The translations under genes and the position numbers were made by a program. The notes beneath the pieces are model-generated. The model made no database searches. It worked only from the letters and a program-made list of their open reading frames with translations, and was not told the DNA's origin. From contig NZ_VUMZ01000003.1 in NCBI RefSeq assembly GCF_009695915.1, positions 1 through 64,000 on the forward strand: DNA of 64,000 nt. Reading direction: 5' to 3'. This document shows positions 28,713-37,959 of this stretch, one piece after another. The first letter of the stretch is position 1; each line of letters opens with the position of its first letter. The DNA is from Hornefia butyriciproducens. GTDB lineage: Bacteria > Bacillota > Clostridia > Peptostreptococcales > Anaerovoracaceae.

Positions 28713-31700
28713 TTGAATCATCATCACAAGGGAAAGAACCGGCGGTTTGTCAGGTACGCGGCGATACTTGCCGCGGCAGTACTGACCGGGTCGTTGTCGG
28801 TCACGTGTGCTTTTGCGGCCATTGCTCCGGCCGGAAGCGACGGCGACGCAGGAAAGATATGGATCGGAGAAAACAGGGAGCAGACCTATGAAACGCTGGA
28901 TAAGGCCGTTGCAGCCGCGGGAGAGGGCGACGTTATCCACCTTCAGGGAAATTTTCGCGAGGATGGAGCCGCGGCGAAGGGAGCGGCGGTCAACAAAGCC
29001 GTCACGCTTGATATTGCAGAAAACGCCGTGATTAACGGAGACGGAACTGCGAACGGAATCACACTGTCCGGCGGAGCGAAGCTCCGGTGCTCCGGCGGAG
29101 CATCTCTGATGATGAGCGGATTTAAAACGGCGCTCACAGTCGGAACCGGGAGCATCGTGCAGGATGGAAAATACGTGCTGGACGGAAACGAAATCGGGTT
29201 TGCTTTGTCCGGCACGGGAAAACTCCAGGGAAGCGGCAGAAGCGCATTGACGGTCTCCGCGAAAAACAGCAGCGGAAGGGCGTTCAGCTACGATTCGGCC
29301 TCGCGTTTCATCGGATGCACGGTGGATGTGCAGGCGAACAAAGAACTGAGCGAGCAGTATAATGCGCTGCATCTGGAGAATGCGTCTCTGACGACAAAAG
29401 GCGTCTGGTATTATTTCAACCCGCAGGGGGACGACACAGTGCTGTCGCTGGATCATTCTGATTTCTATGCGTATAAAGCCACCGGAGCCTCCGCGTATAA
29501 GCAGACGATGTCGATTCATGGTCCAAGTGAGATCAAAAATGGGTCAGTACTGACTTCGGACGGTTCCCGAATTACGAACACAAAAGCGATGAAGGTGACC
29601 GATTCTGAACTGGTGTTTAAAAACAGTTACGCGGGCGGCCTGAACATCAACTACGGCGGAACTGCTTTGTTCACCAATTCCACGCTGACCGGCGTGAACA
29701 TGAGAAGTACGCCGCTCTACGGCGCGGGACTGAACGATCCGAAGGGGCAGTTCATTAAGTTTACCGGGGACTCTGTCGTCAATACTCCGGCGAAGGACAA
29801 GACAGCAGATAACGGAGGTGCGGACAGTCCTGCGGAATATATCGTCACCGGAGGCTCCTTTAAAATTGCTTACGATGCAGGGTATAATTATGACGTGACG
29901 ACGCCCACCAACGGGGAGGAAAACGGGAACGAACGGCTTACGCTGTTCACTCTAACCGACACGAGTGTCACCAGTCTGAACCCCATCAATAAAAAAGGCG
30001 AAATGTACACGTATTCCGTGGCGAAGGCGTCGGATGATCAGAAGAAGCATGTGTGGGTGCCTGCCGCCAAAGTTACATTCCGGCTGAACAACGGAAACGC
30101 TTCTTTTGCCGACGGAACGACAAAGAATAAAACGGCGCAGACGATCCGGGGCTACCGGCTGGATGACGTCACCGGCAATACCCGGCCGGGCGATCCTTCG
30201 GACAGCGACGGGAGCAGATTCCTGGGTTGGTTCTATCGCGACAGCAGCGGCGCGGAAAAAGCGTTCGTCTGGGATGACAAAATCACGGAGGATCGAGAGG
30301 TCTACGCCAAGTGGGATATGAAGACGGTGGTCTATCACAACGGACGGGGCGAGACGTTTATTTCTCCGGTGAGCAGTGATAAGGAGCAGGTGACGGTTCT
30401 GGGCTATGATGTTATCACAAAACAGAGTTCAGAGTTTTCCGTTCCCGGAAAACAGTTCCGTTACTGGACGAAGGACGCGGCTGGAAAGACACAGGCGATT
30501 CTGCCCGGAGCAGAGGTGAGCTTCGCTCAGGGAGAAACCAGCTGCGATCTGTATGCACAGTATGACGATCTGCAGTATCAGGTGAGTTTCTCGGCCAACG
30601 GCGGGCAGTTCTCGGACACGTCGGTGTTTAAGCAGAATCCGGATGTGTTTGAGATTCAGAAGGATGCTAACGGGGGCGAGACGGCCGTGCTCCGGAACAA
30701 AGCGACCTATGGGCAGACGCTTCACGAGTTGCTGGGCAGCTTCGACTACAATAAGCTGAAGCCGGACACCGGGGCGGTGAAGACCGGTTCCCTTCTGGCA
30801 GACCAGAATAACTGGAATTCCGGCGAGAGCGGCAGCGGAAAATCATATCGGTTCGACGATTACAAACTGTTCGGGTTCTTTGAGATGAAAGGGGATAATC
30901 CGGAGATTACGGGTGATACGGTGTATTATCTGAAATGGAAGGACGATCCCAAGATACAGACGATTGAAACGTCCGGGATGGATCTTCCGGGAGATATCTG
31001 GGGCAGGAGCCAGAATACCAGCAGTAAAACGGAGGTCGTCTGCGACGGAGAAACCTTCAGTCTGACCGGAGCTGTGGATATTTCCTCTGTCAAGGAGAAG
31101 ATGGCCTATATCGAAAACATGTTTTCGGAAGTGCGGGGAGACTTTTCTTCGATCGGTCTGACGGATCCGAGGTCTGTCTTTACGGCGGTTCTCACTATGC
31201 CGGAGGGAGTGAAGATCCCCGACGATCCCGAGGTCTCCGCCGAAGGGCTGGGCGATTGTTTTGTTCTGGGGAAAACTTCTGTGGACGGACAAAAAATAAC
31301 GGTCACGTTTACCCTGCGGGGAGGTCGGACAGATTATCAGAAACTGAAGGATGCGGTTGATTCTGCAGGAGTCGAATCGCCTCTGGCACCGGGAAAGAAC
31401 ACGATTTCAGTGACTGTCGGAGGGCTCGGAACAGACGGCGGAAAAACGGCCGATGAGCAGAAACTGACAGTGACGGGAACGGTGAACGGGAACTTTTCGG
31501 CAGTGGCGAAGAAAAATGACGAGATGAAACGGTTCCGCTTCTCTTGGAGCGCGACGCAGTCCGACATCGGAAGAGACGAAAATGCGACGGAGAAAGACAC
31601 GATTCAGCACACCCTGCTGATTTCCAAACCGATGGAGCTGATTCTCGGCGGCGATATCCTGATCGGGGAGGATACGGAGCATGAGGCGCTGCATCAGGTG

Positions 31701-32471
31701 AACGCCGGTGACACAGTTACATATACCGGAAGGCTGGACGTATCCTCCATCAAGGAGCAGATACAGTCACTGAAGGACAACTACGGCGGGGATGCGGACA
31801 AAATCACGACCGACCGGGTCAGAAGCACATTTACGGCGGTTCTGACCATGGAGGATGGACTGGTTCTGCCGGAGAATCCGACCGCATCTCTGACGGACAA
31901 CGATCTTTTCGAGATTCGCAGTGTGGAACGCAAGGGACAGCGCGTGACGATTGTCATGGGATTGAAAAAGGAGTATACAAAATTCTCCGATCTCTATCGG
32001 GATGTTACAGGTGTCAGCGACACGCTGGATATGAAAGTTCCGGGAGTGAAGATTCCTGCTGATACGAAAGACGGAACGAAACTGAAGGTTACCGGCGAGG
32101 TGACCGGAACCTTTACCGGAGAGGCGACCTCCGAGGCGGGGACGCTGAAGGCGTTCAATTACAGATGGCAGGCTGAGCAGACTGAAGAGGGCAGGGATTT
32201 CGTGATTCAGGATCCAGACAATAAGACGATTCAGTATACGATCAGCGTCGTGAAGAAGGCGGCGGGCAAACCTGATACGCCGGACAAACCGGACAAGCCG
32301 AATAAGCCGGATAAACCTGACAAGCCGACGAATCTGGAAAAGAAAAAAGATGAGGAAGGCATGGGGCCGCTCACCGGAGATCAAACTTCTGTTCTTCTTT
32401 GGGGAGGGACAGCGCTGCTGGCGGTCTTGGCCGCGGCAGGGCTGATACTGAAGCGCAGAAGACGGTCATAA
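28713..32471 (+). CDS. Large sortase-anchored surface protein with InlB-type repeats
   Basis: A 1252-residue secreted protein starting with TTG 28713 (AGGAAGGA 5 bases upstream). The signal peptide ends near residue 35 (TCAFA/AI). Residues 45-400 look like a pectate-lyase-type beta helix (NAVINGDGTANGITLSGGA). At about 452-535 an InlB-type B-repeat (VTFRLNNGNASF to VYAKWD) is followed by two diverged copies to about 747. Two related domains of about 190 residues lie at 775-971 and 995-1180 (each with STFTAVLTM or VFTAVLTM and a VTGTV/VTGEV strand). A Pro-Asp-Lys repeat linker leads to GPLTGD, a membrane helix and KRRRRS, a variant wall-sorting signal. An adhesin role is likely. Confidence 0.85.
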   Translation: MNHHHKGKNRRFVRYAAILAAAVLTGSLSVTCAFAAIAPAGSDGDAGKIWIGENREQTYETLDKAVAAAGEGDVIHLQGNFREDGAAAKGAAVNKAVTLDIAENAVINGDGTANGITLSGGAKLRCSGGASLMMSGFKTALTVGTGSIVQDGKYVLDGNEIGFALSGTGKLQGSGRSALTVSAKNSSGRAFSYDSASRFIGCTVDVQANKELSEQYNALHLENASLTTKGVWYYFNPQGDDTVLSLDHSDFYAYKATGASAYKQTMSIHGPSEIKNGSVLTSDGSRITNTKAMKVTDSELVFKNSYAGGLNINYGGTALFTNSTLTGVNMRSTPLYGAGLNDPKGQFIKFTGDSVVNTPAKDKTADNGGADSPAEYIVTGGSFKIAYDAGYNYDVTTPTNGEENGNERLTLFTLTDTSVTSLNPINKKGEMYTYSVAKASDDQKKHVWVPAAKVTFRLNNGNASFADGTTKNKTAQTIRGYRLDDVTGNTRPGDPSDSDGSRFLGWFYRDSSGAEKAFVWDDKITEDREVYAKWDMKTVVYHNGRGETFISPVSSDKEQVTVLGYDVITKQSSEFSVPGKQFRYWTKDAAGKTQAILPGAEVSFAQGETSCDLYAQYDDLQYQVSFSANGGQFSDTSVFKQNPDVFEIQKDANGGETAVLRNKATYGQTLHELLGSFDYNKLKPDTGAVKTGSLLADQNNWNSGESGSGKSYRFDDYKLFGFFEMKGDNPEITGDTVYYLKWKDDPKIQTIETSGMDLPGDIWGRSQNTSSKTEVVCDGETFSLTGAVDISSVKEKMAYIENMFSEVRGDFSSIGLTDPRSVFTAVLTMPEGVKIPDDPEVSAEGLGDCFVLGKTSVDGQKITVTFTLRGGRTDYQKLKDAVDSAGVESPLAPGKNTISVTVGGLGTDGGKTADEQKLTVTGTVNGNFSAVAKKNDEMKRFRFSWSATQSDIGRDENATEKDTIQHTLLISKPMELILGGDILIGEDTEHEALHQVNAGDTVTYTGRLDVSSIKEQIQSLKDNYGGDADKITTDRVRSTFTAVLTMEDGLVLPENPTASLTDNDLFEIRSVERKGQRVTIVMGLKKEYTKFSDLYRDVTGVSDTLDMKVPGVKIPADTKDGTKLKVTGEVTGTFTGEATSEAGTLKAFNYRWQAEQTEEGRDFVIQDPDNKTIQYTISVVKKAAGKPDTPDKPDKPNKPDKPDKPTNLEKKKDEEGMGPLTGDQTSVLLWGGTALLAVLAAAGLILKRRRRS

Positions 32472-32574
32472 CATTCCGATGGATACACGCTGAATGAACG
32501 TATGTTGATTCGGGTGCGAGCAGAGGAACGACCGGCAGGCGGTGCAGTCCGAGAAGTTTAAATCGGGAAAAACT

Positions 32575-32610
32575 GACATAGCCGTGAAATACGCGGCTAT
32601 GTCTTTTTTT
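32575..32610 (+). terminator. Terminator of the surface protein gene
   Basis: GACATAGCCG, 9-base loop, CGGCTATGTC, then seven T. The stem is a perfect 10 bp. Confidence 0.92.
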
Positions 32611-32895
32611 GTCTTTGCACGGCTGCGGTTGTGAAATTCTAGCTGAAAACTAATCTGAGCAAATACTTGCAATCGCAAGCAAAAACGAATACAATAAATA
32701 GGAACAAAATTCTCTGATCATCATAGATAAAAACAGCGGCCATGCAGGGATTACTGCTTACTGTGGACGCTGTTTTCAGGTTAGACGGATGAAGGATTCA
32801 CTCGTCATATTTTTTTTGAATTCCTAAGTTCAACATTGTGATTCGGTCGCTTTTTTATTTTGTTTATTGAGACCTGAGAACCTGGAGCCGCGGGC
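32611..32895. other. Non-coding region between surface protein and DDAH-like gene
   Basis: No gene is supported. It contains the small dyad CTTGC-AATC-GCAAG at about 32667-32680 and an AT-rich stretch. A GAGCC-CGC-GGCTC hairpin lies directly after the stop of the leftward gene (about 32885-32897) without a clear T-run. Confidence 0.4.
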
Positions 32896-33672
32896 TCAGA
32901 ACCGCAGGGACATGCAGGAGAGTCCGCCGTCCAGTTTCCTGAACTCGGAGGTGTCAACAGTCAGGGTTTTGTAACCCAGATCCTGCACCTTCTTCAGTAC
33001 GGTGGGATATCCCTCCGGCACGATGACGGTATCGTTGACCCAGATGCAGTTCGCCGCATAGGCCTCGTCTTCAGGGATCTCGGTCTTGTTGTATTTTTCA
33101 AAGTCCGGTTTGTTGACGAATTCTCCGGAAACCAGCATGTTGTTGTCTTCCAGATAGTTTACGCCGGTCTTCAGGTGAAGAACCTCCTCCAGTTTGACCT
33201 CGCTGCAGGTCATGCCGTATTTCGCCAGGATTTCAGTCAGCTGACGGATGCCTTCTTCGTTGGTTCTGGCGGATCTTCCGACATAGAAGTGGTCGCCGAC
33301 CATCATGACGTCGCCGCCTTCCAGTGTTCCCGGCGCAGTGATGTGCTCAATTTTGTCCTCCGGGAAGAACTTGCGCACTGCATCGATGATTTCTTCCTTT
33401 TCCCCGTTTCTGGAGGGTGCGCCCGGATTAGTAATGATCGCACATTTGCTGGTGATCAGGGCCGGATCTTCAACGAATACGGAGTCCGGATATCTCTCGT
33501 CCGGCGGAAGAATGGTGATGTCCACGCCGCATCTGCTGAGAGCGCTGATGTAGTCGTCGTGCTGGCGCAGAGCTTTTTCATAATCCGGCTTGCCCGGGTA
33601 CAGTCCGCTGGTGATGCCTTCTACAAGAGCTCTGCAGGGTCTTCTTACGATAACATGATTGAACTTCTTCAT
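32896..33672 (-). CDS. Dimethylarginine dimethylaminohydrolase-like (amidinotransferase-fold) enzyme
   Basis: A 258-residue guanidino-modifying enzyme. It starts FNHVIVRRPCRALVEGI and has PDSVFVEDPALI at about residues 62-73, TLEGGDVMMVGDHFYVG at about 115-131, the catalytic His in LHLKTGVNYLED (about 165-176) and the catalytic Cys in GGLSCMSLRF at the very C-terminus. This is the layout of DDAH, which hydrolyses methylarginines to citrulline; related enzymes deiminate arginine or other guanidines. The length fits DDAH (about 255) and is shorter than arginine deiminase. GGAGGAACA precedes the ATG. It is divergent from a GntR regulator with a shared operator region. Confidence 0.85.
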   Translation of the reverse strand: MKKFNHVIVRRPCRALVEGITSGLYPGKPDYEKALRQHDDYISALSRCGVDITILPPDERYPDSVFVEDPALITSKCAIITNPGAPSRNGEKEEIIDAVRKFFPEDKIEHITAPGTLEGGDVMMVGDHFYVGRSARTNEEGIRQLTEILAKYGMTCSEVKLEEVLHLKTGVNYLEDNNMLVSGEFVNKPDFEKYNKTEIPEDEAYAANCIWVNDTVIVPEGYPTVLKKVQDLGYKTLTVDTSEFRKLDGGLSCMSLRF

Positions 33673-33716
33673 TGCTGTTCCTCCTGTTCCTGGATTTCCA
33701 CGAATTAGTGATTGGT

Positions 33717-33757
33717 CGATGTATAATATATTATATACAATATATTATGTATGTCAA
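33717..33757 (-). promoter_or_regulatory. DDAH-like gene promoter with AT-rich dyad operator
   Basis: On the minus strand TTGACA (33752-33757), 18-base spacer, TAATAT (33728-33733). The spacer and -10 are made of overlapping dyads around GTATAATATATTATATAC (33721-33738) and its partial copy to 33751. The layout suits repression by the divergent GntR protein. Confidence 0.6.
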
Positions 33758-33876
33758 TAGGGTTTTGCTTTTTTTAAAATATGTTATAATAAGAAGAAAT
33801 CAAGTGTGATGGAGGAGAAAAGGGCAGAAAGGAGAAAATCTGATCAAAGACTGATGATTGGATTACAGGAACAGAA

Positions 33877-34527
33877 ATGGAGAAATACAAATCTCTGAAG
33901 GACCATGTCTACGATTATATTGCGGAGCAGATTCTGGAGGGGAATCTTGAGCCGGAGGACAAGATTAACGAAGCTGCAATCTGTGAAGAACTGAATATCA
34001 GCCGGACGCCGGTGCGGGAGGCTCTGATTCAGCTCGCCTCGGAAGGCGTTCTGCACAACCGGGCCAGAAAGGGCTTCGTGGTGCGGGCGCTGTCGGAGAG
34101 GGAGGTGAAGGAGCTCTACGTAGTAATCGGCCTTCTGGACGGGTACGCCGCGAAAAGTGCCTGCGGACAGCTGACAGAAAAGGATCTCGCCAATATGTCC
34201 TTCTATGTGGAAAGCATGGATGTGGCGATTAAAGCGGCGAATTTTGAGATGTATCACATGCAGCAGACGGCGTTTCACAATGTGTACACGCAGAAATGCG
34301 GAAATGACACGCTGATCGAGCAGCTTGAAAAGATGAAAAGCAAACTGCTGAAGAAGAGCTATGTGGATGATCCGGAGGGAAAGACAAGAGAGATCCTGCT
34401 GCAGACAAACCGGGAACACAGAAAGTTGCTGGAACTGTTTAGGAAGCAGTCCGGTGATGAATTGTTCGATTATCTCATGAAGGTTCACTGGAACCCGGAA
34501 AACGCGGCCTACGATGTCAGCAAATAG
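33877..34527 (+). CDS. GntR-family regulator (FadR-type, FCD domain)
   Basis: A 216-residue regulator. The winged helix at residues 5-70 includes YIAEQILEGNLEPEDKINE, ELNISRTPVREALIQL and VVRALSEREV, the GntR signature. The C-terminal alpha-helical FCD-type ligand domain follows (LYVVIGLLDGYAAKSA, AFHNVYTQKCGNDTLIEQL). Effector ligands of this class are often organic or amino acids bound with a metal via Asp/His residues. The start at 33877 lacks a textbook ribosome binding site (CAGGAACAG nearby). It is divergent from the DDAH-like gene and upstream of an ion transporter; it probably controls the former. Confidence 0.88.
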   Translation: MEKYKSLKDHVYDYIAEQILEGNLEPEDKINEAAICEELNISRTPVREALIQLASEGVLHNRARKGFVVRALSEREVKELYVVIGLLDGYAAKSACGQLTEKDLANMSFYVESMDVAIKAANFEMYHMQQTAFHNVYTQKCGNDTLIEQLEKMKSKLLKKSYVDDPEGKTREILLQTNREHRKLLELFRKQSGDELFDYLMKVHWNPENAAYDVSK

Positions 34528-34654
34528 ACACTGAAATGTCAGAAAGTTGACTGTTTTGAAGGGATTGAGGGCTCCGGAATATTAACTGTTGATGAAGCAA
34601 ACTTTAAACTTTGATTAAACTTTATAAATATAGGAAGAAAAACGTTTTTTCCGG

Positions 34655-34683
34655 TTGCATTGCCAGATTCCCCGTGGTACAAT
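34655..34683 (+). promoter_or_regulatory. Promoter of the ArsB/NhaD-type transporter gene
   Basis: TTGCAT (34655-34660), 17-base spacer, TACAAT (34678-34683), about 50 bases before the start codon. This promoter lies inside the longest possible frame, which supports the later start. Confidence 0.65.
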
Positions 34684-34735
34684 CCGTAATTGTGGGAAAA
34701 ATACTTTTGTAATATGTAACTATTGGAGGTTTGTT

Positions 34736-36007
34736 TTGCATCAGGAAATTATTGCCATCCTGATCTTTGTCGTAGTGATTGGTGCGATCATTACGGAGAA
34801 GGTGCACAGAACCGCTGCCGCGCTGGCCGGCGTCGTTCTGCTGCTGCTCTTCGGGATTCTGGATGTGAATTCGGCAATCGGGTATGTTGACTTCAATACC
34901 ATTGGGGTATTGGTAGGCATGATGCTCTTTGTCGCTGTAATCAAGCACTCGGGATTGTTTGAATACATCTCGATTAAAGCAGCTAAGTTGTCTCATGGAG
35001 ATCCGTGGAAAATCATGGTGGCGTTCATTGTAATTACCGCTGTCTGTTCCGCCTTCCTGGACAACGTGACCACCGTCCTTCTGATGGGACCGATGACAAT
35101 CACGCTGGCTAAGATGCTGAAAATCGATCCGGTACCTGTTCTGCTGGGGCAGATACTGGCGTCCAATATCGGCGGAACCATGACCATGATCGGTGACCCG
35201 CCGAACATCATGATCGGCAGCGCCGCGGGTCTGACATTCGCGGATTTCCTTGAGAACACCGGAGTTGCCTGTGTGATCGGGCTGGTGGCGATGATTTTTG
35301 CCATGAAGTTTTTGTACAAAAAGCATCTGAATGCAGATGCGGAAGCGGTGCAGGAAATCATGGAACTGGATGAGAAAAAAGCGATCGTCGATCCGCGTCT
35401 GATGAAGGAAGCGATCGTGATGATCGTGCTGATTATCATCGCGTTCATGGTGCACGACAGGTTTGGTATCGAGAGCTGCGCAGTGGCGCTGACGGCGGCG
35501 GCCATTATGATGGTGATCGGAAAGCAGGATATTGAAGAGGTGGTCATGGATGTAGAGTGGCCGACGATTCTCTTCTTCTTCGGACTGTTCATCGTGGTAG
35601 GAGGTATGGTTGAGACTGGAGTAATCAAACAGCTGGCGACCATGATTATGGATCTGTCCGGTGGACATCCGATCGTGATGATGCTGATTCTGCTGTGGGC
35701 TTCCGCGATTCTGTCTGCGATTCTGGACAATATTCCGTTCGTGGCGACTCTGATTCCGCTGATCATTGCCATGGGCAAGCAGGGAATGGATATCACGCCG
35801 CTGTGGTGGGCGATTTCACTGGGAGCCTGCCTGGGCGGAAACGGCACTCAGATCGGTGCATCGGCGAACGTGGTGCTTTGCGGAATAGCAGGGAAAAACG
35901 GTTATCCGATTTCCTTCAACGAATATACCAAGGTCGGGTTCCCGATGATGATTCTCACGGTATTCATCGCGATGATTTTCCTGCTGGTGCGTTTTGCGAT
36001 TCTGTAG
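34736..36007 (+). CDS. ArsB/NhaD-type (ion transporter superfamily) carrier
   Basis: A 423-residue polytopic membrane protein with about 11 segments. The start is TTG 34736, chosen for GGAGG at 34725-34729; an earlier ATG at 34655 falls in the promoter. Duplicated halves each carry the family hairpin motif: AFLDNVTTVLLMGPM and GQILASNIGGTMTMIGDPPNI in the first, and AILDNIPFVATLIPL and GACLGGNGTQIGASANVV in the second. This matches the ArsB/NhaD/P-protein group, which move anions, arsenite or Na+/H+. Substrate is unknown. A small soluble protein gene follows after 15 bases. Confidence 0.88.
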   Translation: MHQEIIAILIFVVVIGAIITEKVHRTAAALAGVVLLLLFGILDVNSAIGYVDFNTIGVLVGMMLFVAVIKHSGLFEYISIKAAKLSHGDPWKIMVAFIVITAVCSAFLDNVTTVLLMGPMTITLAKMLKIDPVPVLLGQILASNIGGTMTMIGDPPNIMIGSAAGLTFADFLENTGVACVIGLVAMIFAMKFLYKKHLNADAEAVQEIMELDEKKAIVDPRLMKEAIVMIVLIIIAFMVHDRFGIESCAVALTAAAIMMVIGKQDIEEVVMDVEWPTILFFFGLFIVVGGMVETGVIKQLATMIMDLSGGHPIVMMLILLWASAILSAILDNIPFVATLIPLIIAMGKQGMDITPLWWAISLGACLGGNGTQIGASANVVLCGIAGKNGYPISFNEYTKVGFPMMILTVFIAMIFLLVRFAIL

Positions 36008-36022
36008 TGAAAGGAGAATGCT

Positions 36023-36499
36023 ATGTTTAGTGATCAGGTGGCAGACAATATTGTCAACAATATCCTGAGACAGATGGGGGCGACCAAGATCAAGACGATG
36101 CCGGGTTACATCAATATTGTGACCTTTGCGCTTTCGGAGGATTTCGTCGTTCAGTATGTGTATGAGATGAAGGAGAACGAGACAATCTACCTTCAGAGGG
36201 TGACGCCCTATGAGCATTTCATCGGGGAGCCTGAGAATACGGATGCGTTGGTCGCGGCGATCAAGGAGGATCTGGACAGTTATAAGCGTGCGTTCGACAG
36301 CAGCAACTTCGAACTGTTTCTGAAACTCGCGGACAAGGCGGAGAAAGCAAAGAAAATCAGAGAGAGGCTGTTTTTGTCAGATAAATACGCAGATCAGGTA
36401 GATCTGGTGAAGGTGGATGCGGCGCTTGACAAGGTGCTGGCTGCTCTGGAGGATGCGGAGAAAAATCTGTGTGACGGAGACAGAAAAGTTTCGGAATAG
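36023..36499 (+). CDS. Hypothetical protein co-transcribed with the carrier
   Basis: A 158-residue soluble protein. The N-terminal part looks like an alpha/beta domain (VADNIVNNILRQMGATKIKT, YINIVTFALSEDFVVQYVYE, ETIYLQRVTPYEHF) and the C-terminal half is helical and charged (ALVAAIKEDLDSYKRAFDSS, KVDAALDKVLAALEDAEKNL). AAAGGAGAA precedes the ATG, 15 bases after the transporter stop, and a terminator follows, so the two form one operon. No family is recognised. Confidence 0.7.
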   Translation: MFSDQVADNIVNNILRQMGATKIKTMPGYINIVTFALSEDFVVQYVYEMKENETIYLQRVTPYEHFIGEPENTDALVAAIKEDLDSYKRAFDSSNFELFLKLADKAEKAKKIRERLFLSDKYADQVDLVKVDAALDKVLAALEDAEKNLCDGDRKVSE

Positions 36500-36526
36500 C
36501 GTCCGGAGAAATGCCTCCGGCGTACT

Positions 36527-36560
36527 GCGCGGTTTGTGAAAACCGCGCCTTTTCTTTTTT
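36527..36560 (+). terminator. Terminator of the carrier operon
   Basis: GCGCGGTTT, GTGA loop, AAACCGCGC, then CTTTTCTTTTTT. The stem is a perfect 9 bp. Confidence 0.92.
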
Positions 36561-36589
36561 GTTTTTGTACAAATTAAGGGTTCTGTAGT

Positions 36590-36619
36590 TTGACTTGAAA
36601 TTCGCGAATGCTATATAAT
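36590..36619 (+). promoter_or_regulatory. Promoter of the thioesterase gene
   Basis: TTGACT (36590-36595), 18-base spacer, perfect TATAAT (36614-36619), 68 bases before the start codon. Confidence 0.75.
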
Positions 36620-36686
36620 TAATGCGTACCCGGCACGCCTTAATTGATGCCTGTGCTCAGGGATTCATTTACAGTAGGGGGGAATT

Positions 36687-37523
36687 ATGAAATATTCAGA
36701 GCACTATGAAGTGACCTGTCATGATGTAGATCAGAACAATCATATCAAACCGACGAATCTCGTTCGGTACATGCAGGAGACGGCGAACCATCAGATGAGA
36801 GATCGCAAACCGTCGTATTACGACCTTTTTTTTGACGGCAAAGCGTTTATCGTCACTCGTATGAACATCAAAATCCATGCGCAGCTTCAGCAATATGATA
36901 AAATAGAGGCGCACACATGGATTTGTCAGGGGAAGGCGGCGACTTTTCCGCGCTGCTATGAGATTCTGCGCGGGGATGAGCTGGTGGCAGAGGCGTACAG
37001 CGAATGGGCGGTGGCCAACCGGATCACCGGAAAACTCTGCGGAACGAATGAAATTGATATCACAGAATACGAACAGGATGAGGCGCTGACGCTTTCGATT
37101 CCCCGGCGGTATCATTTCCCGAAGGATCTGCGGTTCGAGCCGGTGGGGGAGCACCATGTTTTTTACAGTGACTGCGATATGAACCGTCATATGAACAACG
37201 CAAACTATTCCGATCTGCTCTGGAATTATATCCCCGGGATATGTGAAAAGGAAGTGACTTCAATTAATATCCGGTTTATGCGTGAAGCCGCGCTGGGTTC
37301 TGACATCGAGATCTTCGCGTCCCGCCCTGAACTTGCACTCGGGCAGGATGAGGATGCAGAGGAACTCTATGCGTTCCGGACCCGGGTAGATGGCGCGACC
37401 AATGTGGAGTGCCTGATGGGAGTGCGGCGAACGGAAATACAGGAGGCACCCGAACCCGCACGGGGAACGGAAACGCAGAAGTCGCCGGAGCCTGTGCAGA
37501 AACCGGAGAGTCGGAAGGAATGA
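36687..37523 (+). CDS. Acyl-ACP thioesterase
   Basis: A 278-residue double hot-dog protein of the bacterial FatA/FatB-like acyl-ACP thioesterase family, which releases fatty acids from acyl carrier protein. The first hot-dog has [21 protein letters not shown] (outline, about residues 11-31) and the second has [20 protein letters not shown] at about 161-180, the repeated D-x-N-x-H pattern of this fold. A tail of about 30 residues from 247 is a Pro/Glu/Lys repeat ([20 protein letters not shown]) outside the domain. GGGGGGAA precedes the ATG. Its stop overlaps the GIY-YIG gene start. Confidence 0.88.
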   Translation: MKYSEHYEVTCHDVDQNNHIKPTNLVRYMQETANHQMRDRKPSYYDLFFDGKAFIVTRMNIKIHAQLQQYDKIEAHTWICQGKAATFPRCYEILRGDELVAEAYSEWAVANRITGKLCGTNEIDITEYEQDEALTLSIPRRYHFPKDLRFEPVGEHHVFYSDCDMNRHMNNANYSDLLWNYIPGICEKEVTSINIRFMREAALGSDIEIFASRPELALGQDEDAEELYAFRTRVDGATNVECLMGVRRTEIQEAPEPARGTETQKSPEPVQKPESRKE

Positions 37524-37765
37524 ATTACACCTATATTCTCCGCTGCGGTGACGGGAGCCTTTACACGGGCTGGACAAACAATCTGGAGAAGCGCCTGGAG
37601 GCGCATAACGCGGGGCGGGGCGGCAGGTACACCCGATCTAGGCTTCCCGTGAAACTGGTGTATTATGAATCTTTTGATACAAAAAACGAAGCGATGCGCC
37701 GGGAGGCGGCAATCAAAAAGCTCACCCGGCAGGAAAAAGAAAAACTTATAAAAGGGATCCGCTAA
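37520..37765 (+). CDS. GIY-YIG domain protein (UPF0213/YhbQ-like)
   Basis: An 81-residue single-domain protein of the GIY-YIG nuclease superfamily. It has [20 protein letters not shown] (the GIY and YIG strands, here YIL and YTG), [20 protein letters not shown] with catalytic Arg and His, and [20 protein letters not shown] with the metal-binding Glu. Length and layout match the YhbQ/UPF0213 group, whose members act on DNA in some bacteria. The start overlaps the thioesterase stop (ATGA), and GGAAGG lies just upstream. It is followed by a strong terminator. Confidence 0.88.
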   Translation: MNYTYILRCGDGSLYTGWTNNLEKRLEAHNAGRGGRYTRSRLPVKLVYYESFDTKNEAMRREAAIKKLTRQEKEKLIKGIR

Positions 37766-37786
37766 TTTGGATACGATTTCAGAAAG

Positions 37787-37811
37787 GCCACAATATCTTG
37801 TGGCTTTTTTG
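37787..37811 (+). terminator. Terminator of the thioesterase/GIY-YIG operon
   Basis: GCCACAA, 4-base loop, TTGTGGC, then six T. It sits immediately upstream of the mraZ operator array. Confidence 0.88.
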
Positions 37812-37830
37812 TTATGTCTGGGAAAGAAAA

Positions 37831-37913
37831 TGGTGTTTGGTGGAGAAAAGTGGTGTTAAATGACAATTCGGTGGTGAAAAATGTTTGAAAGGTGGTGTGA
37901 AGTGGTGTAGAAT
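37831..37913 (+). promoter_or_regulatory. MraZ operator array and mraZ promoter
   Basis: Six TGGTG/TGGAG boxes occur at 37831, 37841, 37851, 37872, 37893 and 37903, that is at intervals of 10, 10, 21, 21 and 10 bases, all on one helical face. TTGAAA (37885-37890) and TAGAAT (37908-37913) with a 17-base spacer form the promoter, and the last two boxes fill its spacer. MraZ is known to bind tandem TGGG/GTGG-type repeats ahead of its own gene, so autorepression is expected. Confidence 0.8.
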
Positions 37914-37959
37914 GGATTTGTATCAAAAGATAAAGGGGTAGAAGAGGAGTTCAGCCAAA

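Noticed and set aside
34622-35668. A 348-codon minus-strand frame opposite the ArsB/NhaD-type gene
   Set aside because: Its His/Asp/Arg-rich composition is the usual antisense image of a hydrophobic protein.
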